Assembly (NCBI GenBank): GCA_004556165.1
Contig: SFIR01000039.1
Location: forward strand, 1-8,807
From: Clostridiales bacterium
GTDB taxonomy: Bacteria > Bacillota > Clostridia > Christensenellales > CAG-138
Reading direction: 5' to 3'
Length of the DNA stretch: 8,807 nucleotides
The translations under genes and the position numbers were made by a program. Under the pieces are notes generated by a model. That model was not told where the DNA came from, did no database searches, and was given only the letters and a program-made list of their open reading frames with translations. Of this stretch, positions 1 through 6,112 are shown piece after piece; the stretch's first letter is position 1; the number at the start of each line of letters is the position of its first letter.

Positions 1-51
1 GCTCGCGAGTACATGAAGCTGTATAAGGAGCTCTGCGCAGGCAGAAACTGA
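1..51 (+). CDS. C-terminal fragment of an unidentified protein
   Basis: Frame 1 is open from the window edge and reads AREYMKLYKELCAGRN followed by TGA. Only 16 residues are present. The pattern of an aromatic residue and then LYxxL close to a C-terminus resembles the last helix of GT5 glycosyltransferases such as glycogen synthase, but 16 residues cannot settle this. The stop lies 29 bases before the -35 of the rplJ promoter, so this gene belongs to a separate upstream transcription unit. It is not the end of rplA or rplK as far as I can tell, although those often precede rplJ. Confidence 0.5.
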   Translation, partial: AREYMKLYKELCAGRN

Positions 52-80
52 AATATATTTGCGAAAAACCGTGCAAACGC

Positions 81-109
81 TTGACAAAAGCGATTCGGCA
101 CGCTAAAAT
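81..109 (+). promoter_or_regulatory. sigma-A-type promoter of rplJ-rplL
   Basis: TTGACA at 81-86 and TAAAAT at 104-109 are separated by exactly 17 bases. The expected start near 116 leaves a long leader of about 165 nt before rplJ, which contains the L10 leader RNA. It is the only strong promoter visible before the stalk genes and gives them their own transcription unit. Confidence 0.85.
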
Positions 110-121
110 ACCGCTCGACAA

Positions 122-250
122 ATGAATATCCGCCATAGACAGCCGGTGCCCTTAGGGGCTTAATATCCTGCCGAGGTGAAGTTAAATGAGTTTATTTAGA
201 TTAAATATGCTTTATTTCATCCCCTGTCCTATGGTCGGGGGATATTTGTT
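122..250 (+). promoter_or_regulatory. ribosomal protein L10 leader (autoregulatory mRNA structure)
   Basis: The untranslated leader carries the landmarks of the Firmicutes L10 leader: AGACAGCCGGTGCC at 137-150, CTTAATATCCTGCCGAGGTG at 159-178, and a small GCCC/GGGC hairpin between them. In this family free L10, or the L10-L12 complex, binds the kink-turn-like region, which mimics its 23S rRNA site, and represses the operon. Downstream, ATCCCC (219-224) can pair with GGGGAT (238-243), followed by ATTTGTTT. This is a plausible but weak attenuator. The leader identity rests on remembered consensus; the exact boundaries and the mechanism here are inferred. Confidence 0.8.
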
Positions 251-280
251 TGATACTGTGACAAGGAGGAATTTTTCCAA

Positions 281-817
281 ATGGCAAATGCTTCCATTAT
301 TGCAATGAAGGAGCAGCATGTTCGTGAGCTGGTCGAGAAGATCAACAAGGCGCAGTCCGTCATCATGTTCGATTACAGGGGACTGACCGTCGCTGAGGTC
401 ACCGCACTCCGTGTTGAGATGCGCAAGGCAGGCGTTGAATACCTCGTACTTAAGAACACCATGATGGATAGGGCTTGCGAAGAAGCCAATGTCCATGCTG
501 ATGTCAAGTCCATGCTCAAGGGGCCGTCCGCATTCGCGTTCGGTTACGATGATCCCGTTGCACCCGCAAAGATCATCAAGGACTTCATTAAGAAGACCAA
601 GAAGTGCAGCATCAAGGGCGGTATCGTGGATGGTAAGCTTACCGATCCCGCAGGTATCGAAGCTCTTGCAGATCTGCCCTCTCGTGAGACTCTCATCGCC
701 CGTATGCTGGGCAGCATGATGAGCCCCATCAGCGGCCTTGCAATCGCTCTCGATCAGGTCGCAAAGAAGCTCGGCGGCGGCGAAGAAGCTCCCGCAGCCG
801 AAGCAGCAGCCGAATAA
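281..817 (+). CDS. rplJ: 50S ribosomal protein L10
   Basis: This 178-residue protein is the base of the ribosomal stalk. It binds 23S rRNA through its N-terminal domain and carries L7/L12 dimers on its C-terminal helix. The N-terminal half shows typical L10 sequence: a helix with VRELVEKINKAQSVIMFDYRGLTVAEVTALR (split here at residues 12-42), then a region ending in LKNTMMDRA near 57-65. The middle has KGPSAFAFGYDDPVAPAKI and the C-terminal part has LPSRETLIARMLGSMMSPI. It ends in an Ala/Glu/Pro-rich tail. The start is fixed by AAGGAGGAA at 263-271, ten bases before ATG. The leader upstream points to feedback control by L10 itself. It is followed by rplL after 86 bases. Confidence 0.97.
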   Translation: MANASIIAMKEQHVRELVEKINKAQSVIMFDYRGLTVAEVTALRVEMRKAGVEYLVLKNTMMDRACEEANVHADVKSMLKGPSAFAFGYDDPVAPAKIIKDFIKKTKKCSIKGGIVDGKLTDPAGIEALADLPSRETLIARMLGSMMSPISGLAIALDQVAKKLGGGEEAPAAEAAAE

Positions 818-903
818 TTCGGCAGCCGGTATATCGGCATCAATCGCCTGATAAAGGCATCGCTTAATCTCAAAACAAAAAAATAATTTCGGAGGAAATA
901 ACA

Positions 904-1275
904 ATGACTAAGCAGGAATTCATCGATTATATCAAGTCCCTTACCGTCCTCGAGCTTGCTGATCTCGTTCATGCAGTCGAAGAGGAATTCGGCGTATCCG
1001 CACAGGCCACCGCAGTTGCAGTAGCAGGCCCCGCAGCAGCAGTTGAAGAAGTTGAAGAGAAGACCGAGTTTGACGTTGTTCTCAAGAGCTTCGATGCAGC
1101 AAACAAGATTAAGGTCATCAAGGTTGTCCGCGAGCAGTTCGGTCTCGGCCTCAAGGAAGCTAAGGACGCTGTTGACGGCGCACCCAGCACCCTCAAGGAA
1201 GCTGTATCCAAGGAAGACGGCGAGAAGTTCATCGCTGCTTTCAAAGAGGTCGGCGCAGTTATCGAGCTCAAGTAA
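904..1275 (+). CDS. rplL: 50S ribosomal protein L7/L12
   Basis: This 123-residue acidic stalk protein recruits and activates translational GTPases and is present as several dimers on L10. Residues 1 to about 35 form the dimerisation and L10-binding domain. An Ala/Val/Glu-rich hinge follows around 36-55. The globular C-terminal domain starts at EFDVVLKSF and includes KIKVIKVVRE, then GLGLKEAKDAVDGAP, the helix that contacts elongation factors. Length and motifs are normal. GGAGG at 891-895 sits eight bases before ATG. It is cotranscribed with rplJ, and the separate strong binding site fits its higher copy number. Two hairpins follow, so rpoB is not in this operon. Confidence 0.97.
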   Translation: MTKQEFIDYIKSLTVLELADLVHAVEEEFGVSAQATAVAVAGPAAAVEEVEEKTEFDVVLKSFDAANKIKVIKVVREQFGLGLKEAKDAVDGAPSTLKEAVSKEDGEKFIAAFKEVGAVIELK

Positions 1276-1300
1276 TCGTTGTTCACAGTATAATAAGGCA

Positions 1301-1320
1301 CGGAGCGGTTCGCCGCTCCG
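1301..1320 (+). terminator. GC-rich hairpin after rplL
   Basis: CGGAGCGG (1301-1308) pairs perfectly with CCGCTCCG (1313-1320) around a TTCG loop. No T-run follows, so alone it is more likely an RNA 3'-end stabiliser or a pause element than a full terminator. It lies ten bases before the stronger hairpin at 1331. Confidence 0.5.
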
Positions 1321-1330
1321 TCTGCTTAAT

Positions 1331-1380
1331 GACAAAGCCCGCGATTCTGCGGGCTTTGTCTTATGTCTGTTTATCTATTT
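1331..1380 (+). terminator. Rho-independent terminator of rplJ-rplL
   Basis: GACAAAGCCCGC (1331-1342) and GCGGGCTTTGTC (1349-1360) form a perfect 12-bp stem with a six-base loop. A T-rich stretch follows (TTATGTCTGTTTATCTATTTT). It ends the stalk operon. The symmetric stem could also slow minus-strand transcription arriving from the lipoprotein gene that ends at 1409, but no T-run follows on that strand. Confidence 0.88.
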
Positions 1381-1408
1381 TGCTTTGCTGAGAACAAATG
1401 CCCAAATA

Positions 1409-2443
1409 TCAGTCGAACCTTGCAACAACATGGGCGACCGTGCTCCCGATAAGGTCAACAAGGTTTTCATAGGAGTGGCCCGCATCCTGAATAACTATCT
1501 CCTCATCGGATGAAACGAGATTGCCGAAGATATCGTACCAGCCTAAAAACTCATGCCCCTCCTCCGGAACAGCCTTCATTGAAAAGAATACACTTCCAAG
1601 AGGGTCCGAATCGGGGTCGTACAGCCAACCGATGTCGATATGTCCGCTTCCATCGGTGTCCGCCGTAACGGCGGCGGGGAAGAAGTCTTGAATTTCTTCT
1701 TCCCAACTAAAATGAGCCAGCTGCACAATATCCTGGGTATCCATCATAACCCAGGTTACGGAATCAAGGCTCGGGCATTCTGTAACAAAAAGGTATCGGA
1801 ATGGCTGGCCGCTTGATTCTATTTTCTCGAGCTTTGGACAGTTTTTAACGCTGACCCTGGGACTGTCGCATGCGGTAACATTGATTTCCGTTATTTCCGT
1901 TCCGCTGACCGAAAGCACCGCGAGTCTGCTGCATCCGATTAAATCAAGACTCCCGACCGGCGCGTCCTGCGTCGAATCCTCAAAGCCCATGTAAAAACAA
2001 CAAAGTCTTCCGTTTTCATCCCATAAGAAGTTATCACTTTCAAAACGAATGTCGCTAAACGGTTCTTCATATACTGAACGGACGGGCTCATAGTAGTTCG
2101 ACCATGTTCCGGGATCGTTGCGGTCATAAACGAGGCCGTGCCTTGCCGCAAGCTTTTCGCCGTTCTTCACTCCGTTTTCATCCTTGATTTCAAGGAAGCT
2201 GCGGACAGCGTTATAATCATGCTCGTCAAGGTCTTCCCTTGTGGGCGCGTAGATATTGGCGGGCTCGGTGGGGGAGGGTTCTTCGCTCGGTTCGGTTGTC
2301 GGCTCGGCATCGGTCGGCACGACAGTCGGTTCTTCCGTCGGCGAGCCGGAGGGCTCAGGAGAATTTGTCTTTTCATTTGCGCATGCGCAGAACAGAACGC
2401 ACATTACTAATAGTACGCATGAAAGAATACGAATTTTTTTCAT
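1409..2443 (-). CDS. secreted lipoprotein with LRR-like region and InlB-type C-terminal repeat
   Basis: This is a 344-residue predicted surface lipoprotein. MKKIRILSCVLLVMCVLFCAC is a signal peptide in which Cys21 (preceded by LFCA) is the likely lipidated residue; Cys19 is an alternative. Residues about 24-62 are a Pro/Thr/Glu/Ser-rich linker typical of cell-wall spanning. Then comes a segment with DYNAVRSFLEIKDENGVKNG, seen in gut Clostridia proteins with leucine-rich-repeat-like folds. A short run of irregular LRR-like turns follows (SLDLIGCSRLAVLSVSG, EINVTACDSPRVSVKNCPKL). The last 80 or so residues resemble the divergent InlB B-repeat (VPEEGHEFLGWYD near the end, closing with VVARFD). 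A TTG five codons earlier overlaps GGAGGA at 2451-2456, so ATG at 2443 is preferred. It starts 17 bases after the small secreted-peptide gene and shares its promoter. The partner is unknown; a role in adhesion or surface binding is inferred. Confidence 0.85.
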   Translation of the reverse strand: MKKIRILSCVLLVMCVLFCACANEKTNSPEPSGSPTEEPTVVPTDAEPTTEPSEEPSPTEPANIYAPTREDLDEHDYNAVRSFLEIKDENGVKNGEKLAARHGLVYDRNDPGTWSNYYEPVRSVYEEPFSDIRFESDNFLWDENGRLCCFYMGFEDSTQDAPVGSLDLIGCSRLAVLSVSGTEITEINVTACDSPRVSVKNCPKLEKIESSGQPFRYLFVTECPSLDSVTWVMMDTQDIVQLAHFSWEEEIQDFFPAAVTADTDGSGHIDIGWLYDPDSDPLGSVFFSMKAVPEEGHEFLGWYDIFGNLVSSDEEIVIQDAGHSYENLVDLIGSTVAHVVARFD

Positions 2444-2460
2444 TTGATTTTCCTCCAATC

Positions 2461-2658
2461 TTAATTTTCACTATCGGATAATACACACGATAAGATGAAT
2501 TTATCGTGTTTGGGCGGAATATCCTGACCGAATAGTTTCTCTGCATCTTGCAAGTCAGCTGTAGGATCAATGCCGGCTTCCGCAATTGAACCAAAGGATG
2601 CTGTGATTGCTGACAAACAAAGTAATGCAATCAGTAAAACGCTTAAAACCTTTTTCAT
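2461..2658 (-). CDS. small secreted peptide, first gene of the lipoprotein operon
   Basis: This gene encodes 65 residues with a clear signal peptide: MKK, a hydrophobic core VLSVLLIALLCLSAITASFG, then a likely signal peptidase I site after IAEA around residue 28. The mature part would be about 37 residues, starting GIDPTADLQDAEKLFG, with a single Cys. GGAGGAA at 2664-2670 lies six bases before ATG, which fixes the start over the longer in-frame ATG at 2727 that falls outside the likely transcript. The next gene begins 17 bases after its stop. I do not recognise the family. It may be a secreted signalling or accessory peptide, or the N-terminal remnant of a larger exported protein. The good ribosome binding site, promoter and codon integrity favour a real gene. 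Confidence 0.7.
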   Translation of the reverse strand: MKKVLSVLLIALLCLSAITASFGSIAEAGIDPTADLQDAEKLFGQDIPPKHDKFILSCVLSDSEN

Positions 2659-2677
2659 AAATGTTCCTCCATTGTTT

Positions 2678-2711
2678 ATTTTAGAAACAAAATGATTTTT
2701 GTTTCTAAAAT
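2678..2711. promoter_or_regulatory. perfect inverted repeat over the start of the secreted-peptide transcript
   Basis: ATTTTAGAAACAAAA (2678-2692) and TTTTGTTTCTAAAAT (2697-2711) are exact reverse complements around TGAT. On the minus strand the repeat begins one base after the -10 (2713-2718), covers the expected start near 2706, and ends seven bases before the ribosome binding site. It could be a dimeric repressor operator or a hairpin at the 5' end of the mRNA. The sequence cannot separate these. No regulator gene is adjacent. Confidence 0.7.
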
Positions 2712-2712
2712 A

Positions 2713-2741
2713 ATTATACAAAAACAATTAATAATTGTAAA
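2713..2741 (-). promoter_or_regulatory. promoter of the secreted-peptide/lipoprotein operon
   Basis: On the minus strand TTTACA (2741 to 2736) and TATAAT (2718 to 2713) are 17 bases apart, close to the sigma-A consensus. The start would fall near 2706, within the inverted repeat at 2678-2711. The spacer contains a second palindrome at 2725-2737. Confidence 0.82.
2725..2737. repeat. 13-base palindrome within the promoter spacer
   Basis: CAATTA (2725-2730), a central A, then TAATTG (2732-2737) form an exact palindrome. It occupies most of the -35/-10 spacer and overlaps the upstream edge of the -35. Such a position suits a repressor or a spacer-binding activator. AT-rich composition makes a chance palindrome possible. 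Confidence 0.4.
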
Positions 2742-3064
2742 CAGCACAGTACTATTAAACATCATATATACTTATGCTAAGACTGATTGTAATTCGTATT
2801 CTATTGTCATACGGTGCAAGTTCCTATGTGAATTGAATAAGACTGAAGAACGCATAATTATAAATAACGAAAAACGGTGCTGAAAACTGCAAATAAAGTG
2901 TAAACAAGTCAATGCCTAAGTGAACTCAATGTTGTAATCGGTTTGCCCGGCTGGCCTAATGCGAGCTTTTACGGGCACCGGGGCTTTGCTTCGCCTGCCG
3001 CGCGTAGGGCAAATAAAGCTTCGCCGGCGAAAGGCGGGCAGGCAGCCGCTCCGTGTTTCTGTTT
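2742..3064. other. gene-free gap, AT-rich then abruptly GC-rich
   Basis: No credible gene is present. A small plus-strand frame from 2692 has no binding site and starts inside the operator palindrome. Positions 2742-2940 are AT-rich. From about 2941 the sequence becomes GC-rich with short inverted repeats: GCCTGCC (2993-2999) with GGCAGGC (3037-3043), and the palindrome TTCGCCGGCGAA at 3020-3031. In minus orientation this patch lies just after truA and may serve as its 3' end, though I see no clean stem plus T-run. It could also be a remnant of a small palindromic element. Confidence 0.5.
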
Positions 3065-3874
3065 TTATCGGTTGGTAAAGCTGATCACAGATCCGCTCTG
3101 CATCAAAATATCCTCCGTATCGAATTCAGAATACTCGACCCCGTAGAGCATCAGCCCGTGCGCCGGCGCAGTGTCCCCTGCGTTACTGCGTTCGGGATGA
3201 GCGAGCGCATTTTCGATAAGGCCGAGGTCATCATATCCCATACCGACCCTTAGCATCGTGCCGACCATGATTCGCACCATATTGTAAAGAAATCCGCTGC
3301 CGGCAACGTCGTAATAAAGGTAATTCCCGTCCCTTGTCCAGCGTGAAAGATAGATGGTCCGCACCGTCGTTGCCGCCCTGCTCCCGGAGGCCTTGAATGC
3401 CTTGAAATCATGCTCGCCGAGGAAGAGCGCAGCGGCCGCATTCAGCCTGTCAAGGTCGAGCGGAGCATGGACGTGCAGGGCGTAATTCCTCGTGAAGCAG
3501 CAGTCATGGGTGCTGTTCAGCACAGTGTACCTGTAATGCTTCTTTTTAACGGAAAATCTTGAGTGAAATTCATTTTCCCCTTCACCGGGAAGCTCAAAGC
3601 TCGCCTTTATCCTAATATCCGGAGGCAGGAAGGTATTGAGCGCGAATGCGAATTTATCCGCGGGTATGCGGCTTTCCGTGTCGAAATGCGCCACCTGCGC
3701 CCGGGCATGCACTCCGCTGTCGGTTCGCCCCGAAGCATGGAGCGTCAGGCTTTCGCCCGTGAGCCTTGCGAGCGCTTTTGCTGCCGTTTCCTGTACGGAA
3801 ATACCGTTCGGCTGTATCTGCCAGCCGACATAATTCGTTCCGTCATACTCAATTATCAGTACTATTCTTCGCAT
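3065..3874 (-). CDS. truA: tRNA pseudouridine(38-40) synthase TruA
   Basis: This cytoplasmic enzyme isomerises uridine to pseudouridine at positions 38, 39 and 40 of the tRNA anticodon stem-loop. The 269-residue form opens with MRRIVLIIEYDGTNYVGWQ, the usual TruA N-terminus. The catalytic motif SGRTDSGVHA places the nucleophilic Asp at residue 52. Later family blocks are visible: FHSRFSVKKKHYRYTV, a GEHDFKAF segment, and GSGFLYNMVRIMVGTML near residue 215. An ATG 19 codons upstream (3931) has no binding site and adds non-family sequence, so 3874 is chosen. No Shine-Dalgarno sequence stands at normal distance before this ATG either. The promoter position suggests the mRNA may begin at or beside the start codon. 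It diverges from the Dabb-DUF1461-tsaD operon. Confidence 0.95.
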   Translation of the reverse strand: MRRIVLIIEYDGTNYVGWQIQPNGISVQETAAKALARLTGESLTLHASGRTDSGVHARAQVAHFDTESRIPADKFAFALNTFLPPDIRIKASFELPGEGENEFHSRFSVKKKHYRYTVLNSTHDCCFTRNYALHVHAPLDLDRLNAAAALFLGEHDFKAFKASGSRAATTVRTIYLSRWTRDGNYLYYDVAGSGFLYNMVRIMVGTMLRVGMGYDDLGLIENALAHPERSNAGDTAPAHGLMLYGVEYSEFDTEDILMQSGSVISFTNR

Positions 3875-3880
3875 ACGCAG

Positions 3881-3909
3881 ATTATAATGCCTTTCGCGCT
3901 TTTTCGCAA
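3881..3909 (-). promoter_or_regulatory. truA promoter adjacent to the start codon
   Basis: On the minus strand TTGCGA (3909 to 3904) and TATAAT (3886 to 3881) are 17 bases apart. Only six bases (CTGCGT) separate the -10 from the truA ATG, so the predicted start coincides with the A of that ATG. The -10 is exact; the -35 matches four of six bases. Confidence 0.6.
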
Positions 3910-3930
3910 GGAGGAAAACCGCTTCCTTCA

Positions 3931-3959
3931 TTGCAACCGCTCGCTTTATCTGCTATAAT
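3931..3959 (+). promoter_or_regulatory. promoter of the Dabb-DUF1461-tsaD operon
   Basis: TTGCAA at 3931-3936 and TATAAT at 3954-3959 are separated by 17 bases. The same -35 hexamer and spacing recur before the PII-like gene at 8570-8598. The start is expected near 3966, giving a leader of about 28 nt. Its -35 is only 21 bases from the -35 of the divergent truA promoter, so polymerases at the two sites would likely compete. Confidence 0.78.
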
Positions 3960-3993
3960 ACCCACATCCTGAAAATCGGAAAGGGCAAAAACA

Positions 3994-4308
3994 ATGTCAA
4001 AACTCAAACATATAGTTATGTGGAAATTCGCGGATGAAGCCGAGGGCAGCTCCAAGGAGCACAATATGCAGTATGTCCGCGAGGGGCTAAGCGCACTCAT
4101 GGGCGTGGTGCCGGAGCTGCTCGATATGGAGATTCACCGGGACACCCTCCACGGTGACGGAAGCTCCGATATGATCCTCATATGCACCTTTGAGGATATG
4201 GACGCAATGCAGGCATACCAGGTGCATCCTAAGCATATGGAGATGCGCAAATTCATCCGTAAGGTCATAACCGCTCGCAGCACCGTCGATTATGTCGTTG
4301 AAGACTGA
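3994..4308 (+). CDS. Dabb (stress-responsive A/B barrel) domain protein
   Basis: This 104-residue single-domain protein matches the Dabb family (dimeric alpha-beta barrel, ferredoxin-like half-barrel). It starts with MSKLKHIVMWKFADEAEG, the conserved first strand with its HIVMW motif. A central acidic stretch and SSDMILICTFEDMDAMQAYQ follow, then HPKHMEMRKFI, the conserved His-Pro-x-His block near residues 78-81. It ends with the strand STVDYVVED. Family members include plant stress proteins and some polyketide cyclases; bacterial members are mostly of unknown function. AAGGG at 3981-3985 is eight bases before ATG. The gene overlaps the next by 17 bases. No substrate can be named. Confidence 0.88.
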   Translation: MSKLKHIVMWKFADEAEGSSKEHNMQYVREGLSALMGVVPELLDMEIHRDTLHGDGSSDMILICTFEDMDAMQAYQVHPKHMEMRKFIRKVITARSTVDYVVED

Positions 4309-5044
4309 ACGGCGGACGGCGGAGAAGTCGGTACCGATTGTGTACCGGGTTTTCCTCGGAATCTCCATGCCCCTTCTCATCATCTCGGTGATCTTCTTCT
4401 CGATAATGCTCTGCGCCGATGATGAGAATTGGGTGCGGAAGGAGTATGAAAAGCTCGATTTGGCATCCCGCATCGGCATGAATACCGATGATATCTGCCT
4501 TGCCTTCCGCTGTATGGTGGATTACATGGAGGGGAAGAGGGACGATCTGAGCCTGACGGTCGAATATTACGGCAAAGAGACCGAGATGTTCAATGGGAGA
4601 GAGATCTCGCATATGCAGGATGTCCGCAGGCTGTACCGCGCGGTCGAGATTTTCAGCATCGCTTCCGCCGTTACCGCCGCAGCAGGCATAGCTCTCGGCT
4701 TTGCTGTCGAAAGAAAAGCTGCGCTTGCGAGGCTCAGGAAGTACTATCTCACAGCCTTCATATGCGTATTCCTCTTTGCAGCCGTTATCGGCATCTGGGC
4801 AGCCATAGATTTTAACAGCCTGTGGTATGCGTTCCATTACGTCTTTCTCGATGTCGAAAGCTCGACCTTTGATCTCACGGCAAGCAGGATGATAAGGATA
4901 TGCCCGTCCGTGCTGTTCCGAGATATGGTAAAGAGGATAATAGTTACGGCGCTTTCGGTGCTTTCAATCCTCGGCGCAGTGCTCATAATCGCAAATGATC
5001 CGCGCTCCGAAAAAGCCGCAATAGGCATTAAAAGAAGAAAATGA
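4292..5044 (+). CDS. integral membrane protein of the TIGR01906/DUF1461 family
   Basis: This 250-residue protein has four predicted membrane segments, near residues 16-41, 118-138, 151-172 and 213-235. The external region between TM1 and TM2 has the family pattern NWVRKEYEKL, then FRCMVDYMEGKRDDLSLTVEY, then a methionine/histidine-containing HMQDVRRLYRAVEIFS. Between TM3 and TM4 comes the SLWYAFHYVFLD block with MIRICPSVLF. The family is widespread in Clostridia and Lactobacillales and its function is unknown. The ATG at 4292 overlaps the end of the Dabb gene by 17 bases; an in-frame TTG at 4298 is another candidate. No clear binding site is present, which suggests translational coupling. Its stop overlaps the tsaD start in ATGA. 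Confidence 0.88.
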   Translation: MSLKTERRTAEKSVPIVYRVFLGISMPLLIISVIFFSIMLCADDENWVRKEYEKLDLASRIGMNTDDICLAFRCMVDYMEGKRDDLSLTVEYYGKETEMFNGREISHMQDVRRLYRAVEIFSIASAVTAAAGIALGFAVERKAALARLRKYYLTAFICVFLFAAVIGIWAAIDFNSLWYAFHYVFLDVESSTFDLTASRMIRICPSVLFRDMVKRIIVTALSVLSILGAVLIIANDPRSEKAAIGIKRRK

Positions 5045-6102
5045 ATTATTTTGAACGCTCACAACCGAATTACGAAGCATATCTCAGGGGTGAAAAGCCC
5101 CTGCTTGCAATAGAATCCTCCTGTGATGAGACTGCGGCTTCCGTACTGCGCGGAGGCAGGGAAGTCCTTTCCATGGCGGTACATACCCAGATTCCCATCC
5201 ATAGGCTTTACGGCGGCGTCGTGCCCGAGATTGCCTCCCGTTCGCATACCGAGAGGATAACGGCGGTCGTAACCGAAGCGCTCGACAAGGCAGGCTTGAC
5301 CCTTGATGACATAGGGGCGGTTGCCGCAACCTATTCACCGGGGCTTATCGGCGCGCTGCTTGTCGGCGTGAGCTTTGCAAAAGGGCTTGCGTTCGCCAAG
5401 GATCTGCCGTTTATCGGAGTAAACCATATCGAAGGGCATATAGCAGCCAATTATCTCACCTATCCGGATCTTGAACCGCCCTTTGTCTGCCTCGTTGCCT
5501 CGGGCGGACACAGCCATATAGTCAAGGTTACGGATTATGACGAATTTGAGCTCATAGGGCGTACCCGTGATGATGCCGCAGGCGAAGCCTTTGACAAGGT
5601 GGCGCGTGCGCTCGGGCTTTGCTACCCGGGCGGACCGGAGATAGAGAAGCTGGCGGAATCAGGCAACGAAAAAGCCTACTATTTCCATGCCCCGTTCAAC
5701 GAGGGGGAGGGCTTTGATTTCAGCTTTTCAGGCATCAAGACGGCGGTGATGAACCTCATGCACAATGCGGAGCAGAAGGGCGAAAGCCTGAATGCCGCCG
5801 ATATTGCGGCGTCATTCCAGCATTCCGTTGTCGAGGCGCTGACCCGTAAAGCGGTGCGCGCGGCGAAGCAGTATAATTCTCCTGTTCTTGCGCTCGCAGG
5901 CGGCGTCAGTGCAAATACCGCTCTGCGAGAGTCGCTCAAGACCGCCTGCGACCGAAACGGTATCCGCTTCTGCCGCCCGGATATGAAGTACTGCACCGAT
6001 AATGCCGCGATGATAGGCTGTCAGGCGCATTACAGGCTTATTAAGGGCTTCCGTGATGATCTCGACCTCAACCCCAGTGCAATGAGCTTCCTTGCCGATT
6101 AG
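5041..6102 (+). CDS. tsaD: tRNA N6-threonylcarbamoyladenosine transferase TsaD
   Basis: With TsaB and TsaE, TsaD transfers the threonylcarbamoyl group made by TsaC to A37 of ANN-decoding tRNAs, giving t6A in the cytoplasm. The 353-residue sequence has the ASKHA ATPase-fold marks: LLAIESSCDETAASV at residues 21-35, GGVVPEIASRSH at 58-69, the metal-binding NHIEGH with His129 and His133, VASGGHSHIV near 155, FSFSGIKTAV near 229, LALAGGVSANTALR, and CTDNAAMIG near 319. About 17 extra residues precede the usual TsaD start and begin MNYFERSQPN. The ATGA overlap with the preceding gene supports 5041. No strong binding site is present, so coupled translation is likely. tsaB, tsaE and tsaC are not in the window. 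Confidence 0.97.
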   Translation: MNYFERSQPNYEAYLRGEKPLLAIESSCDETAASVLRGGREVLSMAVHTQIPIHRLYGGVVPEIASRSHTERITAVVTEALDKAGLTLDDIGAVAATYSPGLIGALLVGVSFAKGLAFAKDLPFIGVNHIEGHIAANYLTYPDLEPPFVCLVASGGHSHIVKVTDYDEFELIGRTRDDAAGEAFDKVARALGLCYPGGPEIEKLAESGNEKAYYFHAPFNEGEGFDFSFSGIKTAVMNLMHNAEQKGESLNAADIAASFQHSVVEALTRKAVRAAKQYNSPVLALAGGVSANTALRESLKTACDRNGIRFCRPDMKYCTDNAAMIGCQAHYRLIKGFRDDLDLNPSAMSFLAD

Positions 6103-6112
6103 TTTTTTGGGA

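Noticed and set aside
212..904. 230-residue minus-strand reading frame over rplJ
   Set aside because: It is antisense to a clear L10 gene, with Cys/His-rich shadow composition.
2692..2883. 63-residue plus-strand reading frame
   Set aside because: It starts inside the inverted repeat, has no ribosome binding site and is simply open because of AT-rich sequence.
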